This document shows positions 23,546 to 34,439 of a stretch of 64,000 nucleotides of DNA, piece after piece; the first letter of the stretch is position 1, and each line of letters starts with the position of its first letter. Position numbers and translations under genes: made by a program. This DNA is from Nageia nagi (lineage: Eukaryota; Pinophyta). Location: NCBI GenBank assembly GCA_050084985.1, contig JBITNC010000001.1, forward strand, positions 42,594,001-42,658,000, given 5' to 3'. The notes under the pieces are model-generated. The model saw only the letters and a list, made by a program, of their open reading frames with translations. It made no database searches and was not told the origin of the DNA.

Positions 23546-24400
23546 AAAAGGTAATCTTTGGCATCAACGATTAGGGCACCTTAACCACAAGAATATTCAA
23601 GATATGAAAACTCAAGCACTTGTGGAAGGTTTACCTAATATTTCACCCACAATTGGTCTTTGTGAAAGGTCCATTCTAGAAAAGATACATAGGCAAAAGT
23701 TTGAAAAAGATAAGGCAACTCGGGCTACTTGTCCTCTTCAGCTTGTGCATTCAGATTTGATGGGTCCTTTTCAGATTAAGTCACTAGGTGGAGCTTCTTA
23801 TGTTCTGACCTTCATTGATGACTTCAGTAGGATGACATTTGGTTATCTACTTGAGCACAAGGATCAAACTTTTGACAGGTTTAGAGACTTCAAGGCACTT
23901 GTTGAAAATCAAACTGATTTTAAGATCAAGATGCTCAGATATGATAATGGGGTGAATATAATAGTAATGAGTTTAACAACTATTGTGTTAAACATGGGAT
24001 TAAGCGACAATTCACAATCCCTTACACCCTTCAGCAAAATGGAGTTGCTGAAAGGAAGAATCGCACCATTATGGAAATGACAAGATGCATGTTGGGTAAC
24101 CTTCCTAGTTTCTTATGGGGAGAAGCTGTTCACACTGCTATTCACACCCTAAATAGGTGTCCTACTAAGGCAGTTGAAGGTAAAACTCCATATGAAGCAT
24201 GGACAGGAAAGAAACCTAACCTCTCACACTTGAGGGTCTTCGGTTGTGATGCATTTGCCTTCATTACCTCAGAGAAAAGAAAGCATCTAGATAAACGATC
24301 AGAAAAATGCATAGAGGTTACAGGCTCTACTCTTCATCCCATAAAACAGTCTTTATTTTTAGGGATGTCAAGTTCAATGAACTTTTTGAGGATATGACCT
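23546..24400 (+). pseudogene. pol: Element B right-arm integrase
   Basis: Motifs in order: LWHQRLGHLNHKNIQDMK (about 23,560), LVHSDLMGPFQIKSLGG, FIDDFSRMTFGYLLEHK with the first Asp (about 23,815), LRYDNG with the second Asp (about 23,935), and after a one-base loss in a G run the Glu of QQNGVAERKN (about 24,035-24,060). All three catalytic residues are therefore visible although the frame is broken. The deletion at 24,304-24,316 is shared with the left arm. Confidence 0.8.
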
Positions 24401-26105
24401 CTCATGCTGAGGTGTCTGATACAGATGATTCTTCGCCTGCACCAAACTGGTTGGATGATCATGTAGAGAAGTCACCACATGAGCAAAATTCTCTAGCACA
24501 GAGAATTACAAGGAGTATGACCTTGAATAGCTCTTTATTTGCCAAAATTGATAAAACACATGAGCCATCAACCTTCAAAGAAGCTTCCAAGCAAGAGTGT
24601 TGGATGGAAGCTATGAAAGTTGAGTATGAGGTGCTCATGAAAAATGAAACTTGGGATTTGGTTCCTTATTCCAATGAGAAAAATGTGATTGGCAATAAAT
24701 GGATATACAAGGTCAAGTACAATTCTGATGGAAAAATTGAAAAATACAAGGCAAGATTAGTGGCCAAAGGATTCGCTCAGAAATATGGTATTGATTATGA
24801 GGAAACCTTTGCTCCTGTGGCCAAGATGCCTACTATCAGAATAATCCTTGCTCTTTCTGCAGCTCAAGGCTGGAAAGCTTTTCAACTTGACGTCAAAAGT
24901 GCATTTCTCAATGGTGACTTGGATGTTGAAATCTACATGAATCAACCAGAAGGATTTATTCCAGAAGGAAAAGAGTCTCTTGTGTGTAAGCTAAAGAAGT
25001 CTTTGTATGGACTTAAGCAAGCACCTAGAGCATGGTACAAGAAAATTTCTGGATTCTTTGCAGATATTGGTTTTTCCAAGTGCTTCTCAGATTCAGATCT
25101 ATATGTACTCAATCAAGGAAAAGACGTGGTCATAATTCTCCTTTATGTGGATGATTTTCTCATAACAGGCAATAATATTGAAATCATCCAAGAGTGCATC
25201 TCCAAACTCAAGGCAACATTTGAAATGACTGATCTAGGTCTATTGCATTACTATCTTGGGATGCAAGTATACCAACACAAAGATTGTACTTATCTTAGTC
25301 AATCTAAGTATATATCAGACATCTTGCAAAAGTTTGAAATGGAGGAGTGTAAATATGCTGCAATACCTGTTTCTCCTGGAATCATTGTATCACTGAGCTC
25401 AGATTTTCAGTTGGTTGATGCTACAACTTATAGACAATTGATTAGTAGTCTTCTGTATCTGACTATCTCTCGTCTTGATATTGCCTTTGCAGTGAATCTG
25501 ATGGCACGATTCATGCAAAAACCATATGTTGAACACCTCAATGCTGTTAAGCAAATCTTGAGGTATGTCGCAGGGACAAAGGATCTTGCTCTTAAGTATT
25601 CCAAAGTGCCCTCAATTATTCTCTCAGGGTTCTCAGATTCTGATTATGGGGGAGATAGAGATGACAGAAAATCAACCTCTGCATATGTGTTTAGCATTGG
25701 TTCAGGTGCTATCTCTTGGGCTTCCAAGAAGCAACCTACTGTGACTCTTTCTACCACCGAAGTCGAATATCGAGCCATGTCTGTTGCTGCCAAGACGCTT
25801 TTGGCTGAGGCATCTTTTGAACGAAATTGGGTATAAGAAAATGGCCCATCTCTTATTTCGTCAGACAATCAATCGGCTATCTCTTTGGCTAAGAATCCTG
25901 TGTTCCATCAGTGAACCAAACATGTAGAAATCCAAGCCCATTTTATCAGGGAGAAGGTTCTAGATGACATCATACACTTGCAGTATTGTCCATCTACTGA
26001 AAACTCCGCTATTTGTTCATCAAGCCCCTTCCTGAAGCTCAGTTCTACAAGCTTAGGGCTTCTCTCGGGTTGGTGAAGTTGCCCTCAAGGGGGAGTGAAG
26101 TTTAA
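24307..26105 (+). pseudogene. pol: Element B right-arm reverse transcriptase and RNase H (509-codon ORF, then shift)
   Basis: The longest open frame in the window (24,307-25,836) carries the RT from WMEAMKVEYEVLMKNETWDL through [51 protein letters not shown] and the active site LLYVDDFLITG (about 25,140-25,170). RNase H includes SGFSDSDYGGDRDDRKSTSA and STTEVEYRAMS with its acidic residues. A shift after VAAK breaks the last 90 residues, which end LPSRGSEV at 26,105. RT could be near functional as a domain, but there is no proper start or upstream fusion. Confidence 0.85.
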
Positions 26106-26154
26106 ACTTTTGTTAGTGATGACAACTTCACCTCTAAGAGGCCTTTTTTGATTG

Positions 26155-26445
26155 TACATTCTAGACCTCCGTGGTAAGTTTGCTCTGCGTGACAAACTTG
26201 TTGTACAATTGTTGTTATAGAGTGTTGATTATTTTATACCTCAATGGTAAGTTTGCTCTGCGTGACAAACTTCTTGTACATTTTATACCTCCGTGGTGAG
26301 TTTGCTCTGCGTGAGAAACTTGTACAAATTTTGAGCATATAATTAATATACCTCCGTGTAAGTTCGCTCTGCGTGAGGAACTTATTGTACATTCTATACC
26401 TCCGTGGTGAGTTTGCTCTACGTGAGAAACTCGTTGTACAATTTT
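26155..26445 (+). repeat. Element B tail: five tandem stem-loop repeats, right arm
   Basis: Units start near 26,161, 26,235, 26,284, 26,349 and 26,395, mirroring the left arm in number and order. The stem changes in step in several units: AAGTTTG with CAAACTT, GAGTTTG with GAAACTT or GAAACTC, and AAGTTCG with GGAACTT. Confidence 0.75.
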
Positions 26446-26916
26446 TATGCTCTATTTAAAATCAACACATGTCTATATACAACAGGTGACTATGAGTGAT
26501 GGCTTGGCATCTCTGTGATGGCTTATAGTGCACCATTGATCAGTTATTTATAAGATAGCATTATTTGATTCTCTTATTTGAATATATGATGCATCTACCT
26601 GATTTTGTTCATGAGTTGCTTGTAGCATGCAGGATCTTCTTCAGAAATGCAGGTTACTCACCTTGTGAAAGCAAGCTCATGGAGACTCACATGTCAGCTT
26701 AAAGTTGATCGACTACTATGTACAGTGAAACTAGTTGTGGTTAATGATTGTATTGTAAACCATTTTTTGTGAAATGGTAATGTAATGAGTCTCATACTAG
26801 TTCTCAAAAAGATTCTCAAATATGTAAAAGTTCTCATCTCCAGTTGTATCTCTATGGAGGAGAATTCTCTCTTACTCTCTCTCTTCTCTCTTCTACGCTC
26901 TATCCCAATATTGCAT

Positions 26917-26926
26917 TAAGGGGGAG
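26917..26926 (+). promoter_or_regulatory. Element B polypurine tract, right arm
   Basis: TTAAGGGGGAG lies immediately before TGTTAGAATTTG, as in the left arm. Confidence 0.75.
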
Positions 26927-27250
26927 TGTTAGAATTTGTAATGAAATATTGTGAATATCTAAACTCCTTGTAAATTCAATTAATCACTTAAGGGTATGTA
27001 GATACCTTAAGAGATTAATTGAATTCTTTAATATGTAGACTTTGACTTTACCAAAGTGGTTAGTTGGTAGGTTGAAGTTAGGTGATACATTTAATGTAAC
27101 CCTAACCTTACCCTTGGTTAAAGGAAGGTTAGGGAGGTGCTCTCAAGCTATAAATAGAGGGCCTCTCCTCTTGTAACATATCTAAGTTTTGGAGTAAGAT
27201 TACTCTACTTGGTTGTGTAGGAGAGAGCAAGAGAATAGTTGTAAGAGAGA
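26927..27250 (+). repeat. Partial plus-strand LTR in B
   Basis: The first 324 bp of the LTR, TGTTAGAATTTG to GTAAGAGAGA, including CTATAAATAGAGG near 27,149. It stops mid-LTR and joins directly to an inverted full LTR. It pairs with 27,443-27,766, leaving a 192-bp spacer (27,251-27,442). It shares several variants with that inverted copy against the LTR at 11,674. Confidence 0.85.
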
Positions 27251-27766
27251 TTTGAACTATATCTAAACAAATCCTCTAGGACCTAAGACTAGGAAACTCA
27301 AGTGTACACAAGATAACACAATCACTCAAGATAACACATCTATAATTCTAAGAACATCATTCACACAATATGACACTAATATAATGTGGTTCCTCCCTCC
27401 TTGGTTGTACATCCACAACTAGTTCTCTATTCTCAATCTATGTCTCTCTTACAACTATTCTCTTGCTCTCTCCTACACAACCAAGTAGAGTAATCTTACT
27501 CCAAAACTTAGATATGTTACAAGAGGAGAGGCCCTCTATTTATAGCTTGAGAGCACCTCCCTAACCTTCCTTTAACCCAAGGGTAAGGTTAGGGTTACAT
27601 TAAATGTATCATCTAACTTCAACCTACCAACTAACCACTTTGGTAAAGTCAAAGTCTACATATTAAAGAATTCATTAATCTCTTAAGGTATCTACATACC
27701 CTTAAGTGATTAATTGAATTTACAAGGAGTTTAGATATTCACAATATTTCATTACAAATTCTAACA
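27251..27766 (-). repeat. Element B 5' LTR (minus orientation)
   Basis: A full-length LTR reading TTTGAACTATATC to AATTCTAACA on the plus strand. Its inner end lacks the TGAAGGA present at 11,674 and no PBS follows. The junction to the plus LTR falls in GAGAGATTTGAAC, where GATTTGAAC is the normal LTR sequence. Confidence 0.85.
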
Positions 27767-27771
27767 TTATT
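27767..27771. other. Target-site duplication of B, right (TTATT)
   Basis: This matches 11,669-11,673. The following bases continue element A's RT in frame. Confidence 0.75.
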
Positions 27772-28821
27772 AAGCATCTCTTGAAGATAAACTTTGAACA
27801 TTTTAATTTAGATGATGCAACTTTATTTGTCAGAAAAGTTGGCAAAACGGTTGTATATCTTGTGGGTATGTAGATGATCTTTTGATAACTGGGAATAATG
27901 AAAATTACATTGCATCTGTGAAATAAGATTTGAAGAGAGGTTTTGAAATGACAGATATGGGACATCTTCATTACTATTTGGGTGTTGAAGTGACATAAAA
28001 CCCAAAGTACATTTTTATTTTCCAAAGAAAGTACATTGGAGAATTGTTGAACAGATTTGGCATGACAGATTGTAATCCCCTTTCCACTCTAATGGAACAA
28101 AATTTGAAGTTGAAATCTATTGAAGGGAATGCATTTGAGGATGCAACGAAGTATAGACAACTTGTTGGGAGTCTCATATATCTAACCACAACTAGAACAA
28201 ACATTTCATTTGCGGTTGGAATTCTCTTTTGGTTTATGCAAAAACCATGTGAAGGACATTAGAATGTAGCAAAAAGAATTCCTTGATATTTGAAAGGCAC
28301 ATAAGAATTAGGGCTCAAGTATTCCAAAGTAAGAGACTTCAAATTGATTGGATATACATATTTAGACTTTGATGGTGATAAAGAAAAAGAAGTTTTGACT
28401 TTAGGATATGCCATGAGTCTTGGATCGGCAACTATCTCTTGGAGATCACGAAAGCAATCCATTTTGGTAGATTCCACTATAGAGGCAGAGTATGTGGTTG
28501 CTGCAGAGGCAACAAAGGAGATTGTATGGCTCAGGAAGATACTAGAAGATTTGCAAGAAGAACAGGTGAATCTAACTCCACTTTTGATTGATAATATTTC
28601 TGTAATTCAATTGGCCAAGAATCCAAAGTTTCATGATCGAAAAAAACACATCAACACAAAATATCATTTGATTCGACATCATGTAGAGGTCAAGACAATT
28701 TAAGTGAAACATTGTCCCATAGATGAGCAAACAATAGACATCTTCATCAAGGCAATTGGAAGAGAAAAGTTCGAGAAGTTCGGAAAGATGCTTGGACTTA
28801 CCAACTCCCCTTTGGATTAAG
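27772..28821 (+). pseudogene. pol: Element A reverse transcriptase C-terminal half and RNase H
   Basis: Resumes with FNLDDATLFVRKVGK, a frameshifted VDD region (about 27,870), then FEMTDMGHLHYYLGVEVT and ELLNRFGMTDCNPLSTLMEQ. RNase H is recognisable from SLGSATISWRSRKQ, STIEAEYVVAAEATKEIVWL and KHINTKYHLIRHHVE. The protein ends KMLGLTNSPLD with a TAA at 28,818. Stops at 27,925, 27,996 and 28,261 among others kill it. Confidence 0.85.
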
Positions 28822-28827
28822 GGGGAA
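28819..28827 (+). promoter_or_regulatory. Element A polypurine tract
   Basis: AAGGGGGAA lies between the pol stop and the LTR start TGTTAGACACC. Confidence 0.75.
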
Positions 28828-29075
28828 TGTTAGACACCTAATCCTTAAGGATTATGGTATAGTTAGTATAGTATTAGATACTTTCTATATTTAGTAAATT
28901 TGTAGCTTTGAGTGTGCTAGAATTTAGAGAGTCATTTCTTGTAGAATATGAGGAGTTACAATGTATCTAAAAGGTCACCCAAGAAGGAGAACATGAAGTG
29001 TCTTTCTTAAATTGTATTTACATAATATTCTACACTAATAGAATGCTTTTGATCTTGGAGTTATTCGACTTGTCA
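28828..29075 (+). repeat. Element A 3' LTR
   Basis: It starts TGTTAGACACCTAATCC right after the PPT. The end is placed at CGACTTGTCA near 29,075 because it is the first plausible CA before low-complexity T-rich DNA. With no 5' LTR to compare, the right boundary is uncertain. Confidence 0.6.
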
Positions 29076-29281
29076 TTTTTTTAATTTATTTTTTGTTTAT
29101 CGGTTAGCCAAAATTTTATAACTTTGAAGTATTTTTTATATAAATTAGCCAAATATACCCCACCAAATTCACACATTATCATCTATATTTTATAAGTATT
29201 TTTAGTTTTTTCAAGTGAATCGCCTATTGGACCCAAGTTATCTAGGAAAAGAATACAAATCTAAAAGAAAAGAAGAGCGTA

Positions 29282-29735
29282 CTGTAAGAGGAGAATACAA
29301 GTGACTTGTTACTGAATACGAGCAACTTGTTAATAAAGACAAGTGGCTTATTATTGAAGATAAGTTTCTTGTTACTAAAGACAAGCAACTTGTTACCGAA
29401 TATGAGCAACTTGTTATTGAAGGTGAGCAACTTATTTTGCATAGAGCAACTTGTCACTAAAATAAGAAACTAATTATTGAAGATGAGTTACTTGTTAGTG
29501 AATATCAAAGTCTTTTTAACTCAAGATGAGTGACTTGTTACTACAGATAAGTGACTTGTTTACAAATGAGCAACTTGTTAATAAAGATAATCAACTTGTT
29601 AATGAATACGAGCATCTTGTTACTAAATACGATTGACTTGTTATTGAATATAAGCAACTTATTACTGAAGATGAGTGACTTGTTATTGAAGATGAGCGAT
29701 TTATTACTCAAGATGAGTGACTTGTTATTTATTTC
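29282..29735. repeat. 21-bp minisatellite encoding heptads
   Basis: About 21 units of 21 bp, consensus close to GAATATGAGCAACTTGTTACT. The plus strand of the first block reads EYEQLV-x repeatedly (EYEQLVN, KDKQLVT, EYEQLVI), a seven-residue period like a coiled coil. The minus strand reads NNKSLIF-type heptads. Stops and frame breaks near 29,456 and 29,540 split the block. The array may be a decayed coding repeat or a simple minisatellite whose 21-bp length keeps frame. Confidence 0.75.
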
Positions 29736-29877
29736 AATTCGCCAAAATTTCTTACACATAACCTTATTTTAAATCTTTTCACACATTCATATCTATAAAT
29801 GATCATATTGTGGCAAGTACTGAAAATAGATAATTAAAAATATTATTCATAAATAATCATTTATTTAGATCAATTTG

Positions 29878-30261
29878 TTAGTTAGGGAAATGAGAACTTT
29901 CTCCCATTTGAATCTCTATATGGGATTCATCATTTTTTTTACTTTCATTATTAGGTGACATCAATGAATCTAGAGAGACTCTAATACCATGTTGAAATAA
30001 CAAACTTTCATACCTTTGAGCTTGTGTCCTCCATTTTTATGCTTTCTGCAAGGAGGCACTAAGGTGCACGAATGCTTGTTCTTGCATACCTTGTATTTGA
30101 TCGAGTAACTTTATTACCTATTCGATGAGATCTATCATTAACATATTTCTTTTTGAATATAGGGAAGACCAAGTTCTTTCGCATTCTTCTTTTTCTCTTC
30201 GAAGATTTTTTATTTGTTCCTTTGCATTCTTCAATTATTATTGTCGGAAAATATTCTCCAT
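29878..30261 (-). pseudogene. Unrecognised coiled-coil ORF with in-frame stops
   Basis: One minus-strand frame of 128 codons begins MENIFRQ at 30,261 and is interrupted by only four stops. It contains AKEQIKNLRREKEECERTW (charged, coiled-coil-like), LDQIQGMQEQAFVHLSASLQ, AQRYESLLFQHGIRVSLDSL and ends IEIQMGESSHFPN. The consistent frame and protein-like composition support former coding. It lies on the same strand as element G (LTR at 32,123) and may be one of its genes. I do not recognise the family. Confidence 0.45.
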
Positions 30262-31439
30262 AATAGCTTGCATTATTTTCTTTTATTCATAATTATTTAC
30301 TTGATATATTTTTTTATAAGTGGCTTAACCCTAATAAATTTAACTAACAATACGAGGTGTGGTACCATATGCACAAACATAATTTTTTACTATTGTACTA
30401 TGCTACTCATTGCCACAACATTCTCTAATAATATATTTATTATTTGATTAGATTCTTTATTCAGGTAAAAATATTATTTTGTTATATTTTCCTGAAGATA
30501 TTTTAGTTTTTGTGACTTCTTAATCACTCATAGGGGCACTTCTGTACACACCTTTACAATTACTACCTATCCTTATAATTTTGATGGGTAATATGTTTAG
30601 GGGTAGAGTTTCTACTTTTACTGACATGCTTTAATAAAATATCAAGAAGTATGGTGGTTCATAGAAGGAATTCTCCTTCTCTCATAGGGCTTCTTTCCAT
30701 TCTTCCTAATGGAATATAACAAAACATAATATATTATGGGGTGCACACCTTCTTGGTGCAACGTTCTCTTGAGGTGATGGATTTCATTCTTCATCAAGAT
30801 TTAACAATTAGTTTTACATATCCTAGAGATAATTTTAGTTGTTTTATTATAATTCAACTAAAACCAAAGAGAATTTACACGTTTTTATTAAGATATTCTC
30901 TTATCCTAATTTAACTTGGAGAATCATTCTTCATGTGCCCTATAATCCACTTCTTGTATGACTTATATCATATATTGGTCCTTCCTCCATTTCACCCAAG
31001 GAATTCTTAGGATCCCTTGGTACTTCGTGGTTACTTTGGCAACAATGTCTACCATGGGAGACTACCTACTCCTTCAAAATTTCTAAGCGATAAGAAGGTT
31101 GGATTCTTTCCCATTTATATTCCTCATTTTATTGCTTTCGAGCTATATCTCAAAATACGATGGTTTTTATCCCAAGTCCTCCTACAAATAGTTCATTTGA
31201 TCAAACTTCTGAATTCTTTTATTCAAACTTATCTATTAACAAGTTTTATTTCAAGGATGCTGAATTATCTGATTAGGGTTTAATTGAAACTATTCACCAA
31301 GTTTATCGATGGAAACTCTTAAGGAAAATAAAGTTGCAAATTTTAAACAATAATATACATCTATAAGAATCTTTTTTATTGAAATTATTTTGCATTCCTT
31401 TAAGATCATGATGCAGCAAAGTACATTATTTCTTGGATC

Positions 31440-32001
31440 TACTCTAGAATATACTAAAGTCCTTTGATAATTCAAAGTTCTTCAGTATTTACATTTACTC
31501 CATCTTTATTTAACCTAACCATTACATCTTGAATATTATGCTCTTCTATTTTCAAAAGAGGTTTTGGTAAGGCATGATACAATAGAGTTTTTTCGATTGT
31601 AAAATAAATTTACCCTTGAGATTAAGTATATACTCCACATCAAACTCATATTTTGATTCAATATGATAATCAAGGAGGTCCTTATCGAATATAACCAAAT
31701 ATTCATGCCTTTTCATCTCAATATTATGATAAAATTCAAGTCATAACATGCAAAAATATTCTTTATATTCTCTAGATTGATTCATTCGTTGCTCACGAGA
31801 AGGTAAATATATTTCTTTAGCTTGTAACAGCTTCTCACATTCACCAATCTCCATAAAATTAATAAGTTCTTGTTCAACTCAAAGGGTTTTATTAGGTATT
31901 ATAGAGAATACCCCTTCTCTAATCATACCATCTCAGATGCTTGATAGAATATCAAATTGGTTGTTGCTTTCATAAGGTTTTCCTAACTAGGTAATTGCCA
32001 T
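31440..32001 (-). pseudogene. Element G first ORF (unrecognised, decayed)
   Basis: The frame begins MAIT at 32,001, about 110 bp inside the PBS, and reads with few stops: GKPYESNQFDILSSI, EQELINFMEIGECEKLLQAK, SREQRMNQSREYKEYFCML, HEYLVIFDKDLLDYHIESKY. After a shift near 31,570 it continues IEEHNIQDVMVRLNKDG. The position after a PBS suggests a gag-like or accessory ORF. No zinc knuckle, protease or RT motif was found, so the superfamily is open. Confidence 0.4.
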
Positions 32002-32110
32002 ATCGTAAGATCTTACCTATGAAATAAATAATTGAGCTAAGTCCTCAAATTTTATACATAACAATAAGGATCTAAACCATAATTTACCCTAGTTGTTAAT
32101 CGAATCTAAG

Positions 32111-32122
32111 ATCTGATACCAA
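32111..32122 (-). promoter_or_regulatory. Element G primer-binding site
   Basis: On the minus strand TTGGTATCAGAT follows the LTR end CATTACA directly. TGGTATCAGA is the usual complement of plant initiator-Met tRNA. Confidence 0.65.
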
Positions 32123-32872
32123 TGTAATGCTTCACCTAAAACAAACTTCATCAAAACCTTAAAAATTCATATCCATTTATATATGTATGCTTTATATTCA
32201 ACACTTGAAAAAGTTAAAAGATTACAAGTTAACTTGTCACCATATTATAACCTTGTACACCAATTAAGCCTATTGGTTTAACACAAAATTATACAATGAT
32301 TATGATACTCAATATATTTAAATGAGACCTAGATTCTTTTCTTAGTATTGAACCATTCACTTCCAAGATTATGTAACTTCATTTTACCTCATATAATTCA
32401 GTACAAAGTTTACTAAATATGATTGAACCATAGCTCATTAAGTCATTTTCCCTATAATATTAATATTTTGATACTTACACCGCATGAGATTCCAATTTAC
32501 ATCCCAACAAGTATCATACCAGCCAATGTATGACTTAAATTTTTGGTCCTAACTCATCCTTTTACTTTGAATCTATCACACATGTCAATGGTGTTACTTT
32601 ACATCAACTAACATATTAAATACTCATTCTAAATTTCTTTTTAGTTAATTTGTATATCCAAATCAACCTTGAGTAATGTTCACTCAATAATGATCTTGTC
32701 TTAACAATGTAACTTATAACAAAATGACTTTTGAATTATGCATTCATTTTTAGGATATCTTAAAATTAATTTAGGATTTGCGAGAGAAAAATAATTATGA
32801 AATCATTAAGAATTTAAAACATTCACCTTCAACATATGGATTTGATTAATATGAGAAACTCCTGATGTAACA
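32123..32872 (-). repeat. Element G 5' LTR
   Basis: In element sense it runs from TGTTACATCAGGAG (32,872) to GGTGAAGCATTACA (32,123), 750 bp with TG/CA ends, followed by the PBS. The partner LTR was not found to the left, so G is truncated, and no TSD can be read. The outer boundary rests on the TGTTAC start alone. Confidence 0.55.
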
Positions 32873-34435
32873 TCGAGAAGCAAAACCCATGGGCTATAGG
32901 CCGTATCTAACAAATATTTTATTAATTCAAAATAATGAATTACATTATGATGGTATGATGTACAATGCATCAAATAAGAGACACACAATGGCCTTCAAAA
33001 TTCTTCATGAAAGAAGTTTCTATGTGCATTCCCTTTGGATGAATCCACTCAATCTTTGGAGTGATTCAAAATATTTGTTAGGTAGAATAAATCTTTTATG
33101 GAATATGTCCTACTCCTTGATTTTCAAATAAAGTCATACAAATTATACATCAACAATTTCACAACTCCTTATCAATGATTATGGGAAAACAAAGTGAATA
33201 TAGAATAAATATTTACAAATGATATTTACTTAAAGTGTTCACTATATTCAATATATCTAGTTGAAACCATGCATTCCAGCTAAGCCTCAAATCATTTTAT
33301 TTTTTTTCAGCTTTATTAATACTTGTAATGGTAATAGTCACTAATGAGAAAATAAGTAATAAATACCTTGAAATAAATATGCTCCAAGAATACACTTTTA
33401 AAAATTTATTAATCGAATACATTTTCAAATAATAATTAATAACCATATTCTACTATTTAAATCTGTGAATCGTAATATCTAAGAGCAGTACAATCTTACC
33501 TAAGATTAAGGATACATTCGACTCTTCACTCACAAATTTTATCTTAGAAAAGAGTCATCAGCAAAAGCTTATGGTATAGCAGATCGTGAGAAATAAAGAA
33601 AGAAAGAAACTGTATTAATGTCTATGATAGATTAAGAGCAGTCAATGGGACAATTGTATGGGGACTACAATGTATGCCATGGCTGGTGGGAATTTAACAT
33701 GGGACTTAAAACCTAGCAAAGTCCGCATGTAACCAACTCAACCCATAGCTGTACATAATGATTAGAACCATAATAATTGATATAAGGCTAACTATAAGAT
33801 ATTGATATTCACCTAATATATTTAATATTGTAGTATGAGAAAATTTATCTCTTCATAAGAATACTAAGTATTTATTGCGTATAGGCCTTGTGCTAAAATT
33901 GGTTCTTAAATAAATAAAAGCACTTAGATAAAGAAAGAAAATTTAAATAAAGAGTCCCAAAAATAATATCTCAGGAGATGCTCTCAAAGTAAGTTTTTTT
34001 GCAGGGAAGAGATGGCTTGCTTCGCAAGTGAGAAGCTTGCAAGGAAAAGGGAATTAACAAAAAATGGATTTTATCCCAAAAATAAGATTGCCAAGATCAT
34101 TTCATTGTAGGAACTGATGATTTGTCCAAGAGTATCAAATTTAACCATGCTTCAGAAAGCTGGGAAATGGATTTGTTAGTAAGGGTTGACATAGAGAGTA
34201 TAGTCAATGATATTTTCGACTTCATGCCCCTCATCTATTTTTACAAGGATTATTTATTTATTGTGAGGCTAGCTATTGTTTACAAATAAAATTGAGTATG
34301 CAAATAAGTAAATAAGCAAATATCTACAAACTCAATATTATTTGTATTTAAGCTACGGATAGCAATTTATTCTAGATAACAATAAACAAAATAACCAATT
34401 TAGAAATGTAATTATACCAACCAAGACTGTAATTT
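32873..34435. other. AT-rich gene-free stretch
   Basis: No supportable gene, LTR or array was seen. Small ORFs here have random composition. Confidence 0.4.
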
Positions 34436-34439
34436 GTGT

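Larger units (their letters stand above)
11674..27766. mobile_element. Element B: 16.1-kb palindromic Copia composite
   Basis: The two ends are LTRs in the same (minus) orientation, flanked by TTATT repeats, as for one normal minus-strand insertion. Inside, however, the minus copy (12,200-19,336) faces a plus copy (19,753-27,250) of the same element, so the insert is a near-perfect inverted repeat with arms of about 7.5 kb and a 416-bp loop. Each arm holds leader, gag, pol and a tail of stem-loop repeats. No PBS is present next to the 5' LTR. Arms differ by scattered substitutions and independent frameshifts, so they are two real sequences and not one sequence read twice. Confidence 0.85.
8453..29075 (+). 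mobile_element. Copia LTR retrotransposon A (host of B), 5' LTR missing
   Basis: Gag, protease, integrase and half of RT lie at 8,453-11,673. The second half of RT, RNase H, PPT and 3' LTR lie at 27,767-29,075. Between them sits element B. Removing B plus one copy of TTATT joins Glu-Lys-Leu-Ile to Lys-His-Leu-Leu in the correct RT frame, which proves the two parts were one element. The gene order (integrase before RT) is Copia. No 5' LTR or PBS related to the 3' LTR was found upstream of 8,453, so the 5' end is lost. Many stops and frameshifts make it dead. Confidence 0.85.

Noticed and set aside
13022-26105. B arms as one assembly duplication or a palindromic-read artefact
   Set aside because: The arms differ by many scattered substitutions and private frameshifts, which an artefact of one molecule would not produce.
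29964-29985. Minus-strand TGGTATTAGAG as a primer-binding site
   Set aside because: It falls inside a protein-like frame (QHGIRVSLDSL) with no LTR end beside it, so the match is probably chance.
31017-31283. 88-codon plus-strand ORF as a membrane protein gene
   Set aside because: Hydrophobic content comes from AT-rich codons. It lies antisense to element G and has no homology that I recognise.
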